Assembly (NCBI GenBank): GCA_947463165.1
Contig: CANHSW010000120.1
Coordinates: 1 to 6,654, forward strand
Length of the DNA: 6,654 bases
Origin: Cyanobacteriota bacterium
Lineage (GTDB): Bacteria; Cyanobacteriota; Cyanobacteriia; PCC-6307; Cyanobiaceae
Direction of reading: 5' to 3'
Part shown: positions 5,773 to 6,654 of the stretch, in pieces
Layout: each line of letters begins with the position of its first letter
How positions within the stretch are numbered: the stretch's first letter is position 1
Notes under the pieces: generated by a model
Seen by the model: only the letters and a program-made list of their open reading frames with translations
Databases searched by the model: none
What the model was told of the DNA's origin: nothing
Position numbers and translations under genes: made by a program

Positions 5773-6165
5773 TCAGGGCAGCACCCGCGCCGCGAGCTGC
5801 TGCAGGCGCCGATCAGCGGTGATCAGGGTGGCGGCCTCGCGCCGGGCCAATGAGAGATAGAGGCAGTCGTAGACAGGGTGGCCGAGGTGGCAGGCCAGAG
5901 CCAGGGCCTCGGCCTGCAGGTGCCGGTCTGGCTCCACGCGGTCCACCAGGTCGGTTGCGTCGGCCAGCAGCTGCTGGGGTTCCAGACCCGCCAATTGTTC
6001 GGCCCGCTGCAACTTCCACAGGGCGTTGGCGACCTCGGTGAGCATCAACTCCGGTGCCAGCACGAGCGGCGCGGCGCGGATCAGCTCCGCCAGGCCCGCA
6101 GCGGTGGGGTCACCAAGGATCAGGCGTACGGCTGCCGATGCATCGAGCACGCAGGCGAGCGCCAT
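5773..6165 (-). CDS. vapC: VapC-type toxin (PIN-domain ribonuclease)
   Basis: This 130-residue PIN-domain protein is the toxin of a type II toxin-antitoxin pair. VapC toxins are Mg2+-dependent RNases that cut tRNA or rRNA and are held inactive by the bound antitoxin. The four acidic positions are present: Asp8 (VLDASAAVRL), Glu44 (LTEVANALWK), Asp100 (VYDCLYLSLA) and Asp118 (LITADRRL). Length is normal for the family (~125-140). The ATG shares its A with the TGA of the antitoxin gene just upstream, giving tight translational coupling, as is usual for vapBC. The product looks intact. The specific RNA target cannot be read from the sequence. A protein-like but interrupted frame follows its stop codon. 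Confidence 0.9.
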   Translation of the reverse strand: MALACVLDASAAVRLILGDPTAAGLAELIRAAPLVLAPELMLTEVANALWKLQRAEQLAGLEPQQLLADATDLVDRVEPDRHLQAEALALACHLGHPVYDCLYLSLARREAATLITADRRLQQLAARVLP

Positions 6166-6410
6166 CAGCGTTCACGGTCGGCGCGGATCAGATCCTCAGG
6201 CGTCTGATCCCAGGCAACGGCTGGATGCAGGGGTCCGCGCCGGGCGATTCGATCCAGCACCTCTCGGCGCCGCTCGCGCCGATCAACGCCGGCAATTGCC
6301 TCCAGATCCGCCAGTGCCTGCTGGCTGAGGCTGCGCTTGTGGGCCTGGGCGCGGTGCTGAAGCCGCCTGTGCAGCGGCTCGGGCAGATCGCGGATCTGCA
6401 GGGATGGCAT
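6165..6410 (-). CDS. vapB: VapB/FitA-type ribbon-helix-helix antitoxin
   Basis: This 81-residue protein has an N-terminal ribbon-helix-helix DNA-binding domain. MPSLQIRDLPEPLHRRLQHR gives the beta strand and first helix, and the second helix is HKRSLSQQALADLEAI. The remaining ~40 residues are Arg-rich and Pro-containing (HPAVAWDQTPEDLIRADRER), as expected for the segment that wraps around and inhibits the PIN-domain toxin. Antitoxins of this type dimerise, bind the operator upstream of their own gene and repress the operon, most strongly in complex with VapC. The start is supported by the canonical N-terminus; a GAGG lies only 2 bases upstream of the ATG, closer than usual. It overlaps vapC by one base. 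Confidence 0.88.
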   Translation of the reverse strand: MPSLQIRDLPEPLHRRLQHRAQAHKRSLSQQALADLEAIAGVDRRERRREVLDRIARRGPLHPAVAWDQTPEDLIRADRER

Positions 6411-6435
6411 GGCCTCGCCCGTTCATACACCAACC

Positions 6436-6464
6436 ATATTACTTGCTTTGCATGCGTACTGCAT
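6436..6464 (-). promoter_or_regulatory. Possible vapBC promoter/operator
   Basis: On the minus strand TAATAT (6441-6436) resembles a -10 hexamer 26 bases before the vapB ATG. Just upstream, ATGC (6464-6461) and GCAT (6455-6452) form a small inverted repeat that could serve as part of an autorepressor operator. No good -35 hexamer is seen. The region is AT-rich relative to its surroundings, in keeping with a promoter. Confidence 0.3.
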
Positions 6465-6519
6465 AGACGAGCAGGCGATGCCTTTAGCAACACACAAAAT
6501 GAATGCAATCCTGGCCAAC

Positions 6520-6654
6520 CTATAAAAAAGCCCCGACCCAGGGTCGCTGGCTTGGCGAAGACCCGCCGGCGGGGGAGGTGAGCCTTGCCACGGTTTTGCC
6601 ATGGCGCGTGATCTCAACCACCTCGCCGCCACTTTCCACCTGGCGGATCAACTC
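6520..6654 (-). CDS. Phd/YefM-family antitoxin, 3' part only and apparently truncated
   Basis: The gene runs off the right edge; 44 C-terminal residues are visible. ELIRQVESGGEVVEITRHGK followed by TVARL is the signature end of the Phd/YefM (prevent-host-death) DNA-binding domain: a helix, then Val-Glu-Ile-Thr-Arg-His-Gly-Lys, then Val-Ala-Arg-Leu. These antitoxins repress their own operon through this domain and neutralise the partner toxin with the segment after it. Here only ~20 residues follow (SPAGG, then RPWVGAFL) before TAG, and the last codons are formed by the terminator T-run, so the toxin-binding tail looks cut short. No toxin gene follows; the next genes on this strand are the separate vapBC pair. 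It is likely an orphan or decayed antitoxin. Confidence 0.75.
   Translation of the reverse strand, partial: ELIRQVESGGEVVEITRHGKTVARLTSPAGGSSPSQRPWVGAFL
6524..6552 (-). terminator. Rho-independent terminator after the Phd-type antitoxin
   Basis: On the minus strand AGCC pairs with GGCT, and inside them CGACC pairs with GGTCG around a 3-base loop. Six T residues follow. The structure overlaps the last codons of the antitoxin reading frame. It separates this gene from vapBC transcriptionally. Confidence 0.65.

Noticed and set aside
6423..6632. Minus-strand open frame of 69 codons overlapping the Phd-type antitoxin
   Set aside because: It is out of frame with the clear Phd/YefM signature and runs through the terminator; treated as a shadow.
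5578..6654. Search for a DGR template repeat, accessory gene or reverse transcriptase downstream of the variable region
   Set aside because: No Asn-rich copy of the 5430-5547 segment and no reverse transcriptase motif was found here or elsewhere in the window; the flank holds only vapBC and a Phd-type antitoxin.
1..6654. CRISPR array, tRNA or rRNA genes
   Set aside because: No spaced repeats of CRISPR length and no cloverleaf or rRNA-like segment seen by eye; the only tandem array is the 14-bp unit without spacers.

Overview
The base composition is GC-rich, and the gene set (a picocyanobacterial-type Uma2 nuclease tail, VapBC, a Phd-type antitoxin, and a TIR-STAND protein ending in an FGE/C-type-lectin domain) suggests a freshwater or brackish picocyanobacterium of the Cyanobium/Synechococcus kind. 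This is an inference; no marker gene is present. The window looks like an accessory island: one large conflict-type gene, toxin-antitoxin genes, truncated gene remnants and repeat-rich spacers.

Layout. Bases 1-472 hold the C-terminal half of a Uma2-family nuclease. Bases 473-992 hold no convincing gene but contain an intrinsic terminator, a cluster of hairpins and a direct repeat. Bases 993-1646 are a visibly AT-richer two-gene unit: a small protein with a possible winged-helix segment, then a small two-helix membrane protein 9 bp downstream. Bases 1647-2157 hold a long inverted repeat, a 14-bp tandem repeat and a possible minus-strand gene remnant. Bases 2158-5577 encode the centrepiece, a 1139-residue TIR / nSTAND1-type NTPase / helical / FGE-like protein. 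A terminator-rich spacer follows that contains a second minus-strand reading-frame remnant. On the minus strand from the right edge come the end of a Phd/YefM-family antitoxin with its own terminator, then a vapB-vapC pair.

Main point. The large protein has the layout of a STAND-type immune sensor: an NAD-cleaving TIR effector at the N-terminus, a signalling NTPase in the middle and a ligand-binding fold at the C-terminus. The C-terminal FGE/C-lectin end lacks both FGE cysteines. It shows the residue and codon pattern expected of the variable region of a diversity-generating retroelement (DGR): substitutions cluster where such proteins usually have Asn, and nearly all of these codons end in C, as expected from AAC in a template repeat. 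No reverse transcriptase or template repeat is in the window, so the retroelement would have to lie elsewhere. The most interesting hypothesis here is therefore a TIR-STAND sensor with a hypervariable recognition surface. The neighbouring toxin-antitoxin genes fit a defence or mobile-gene neighbourhood but show no direct functional link to it.
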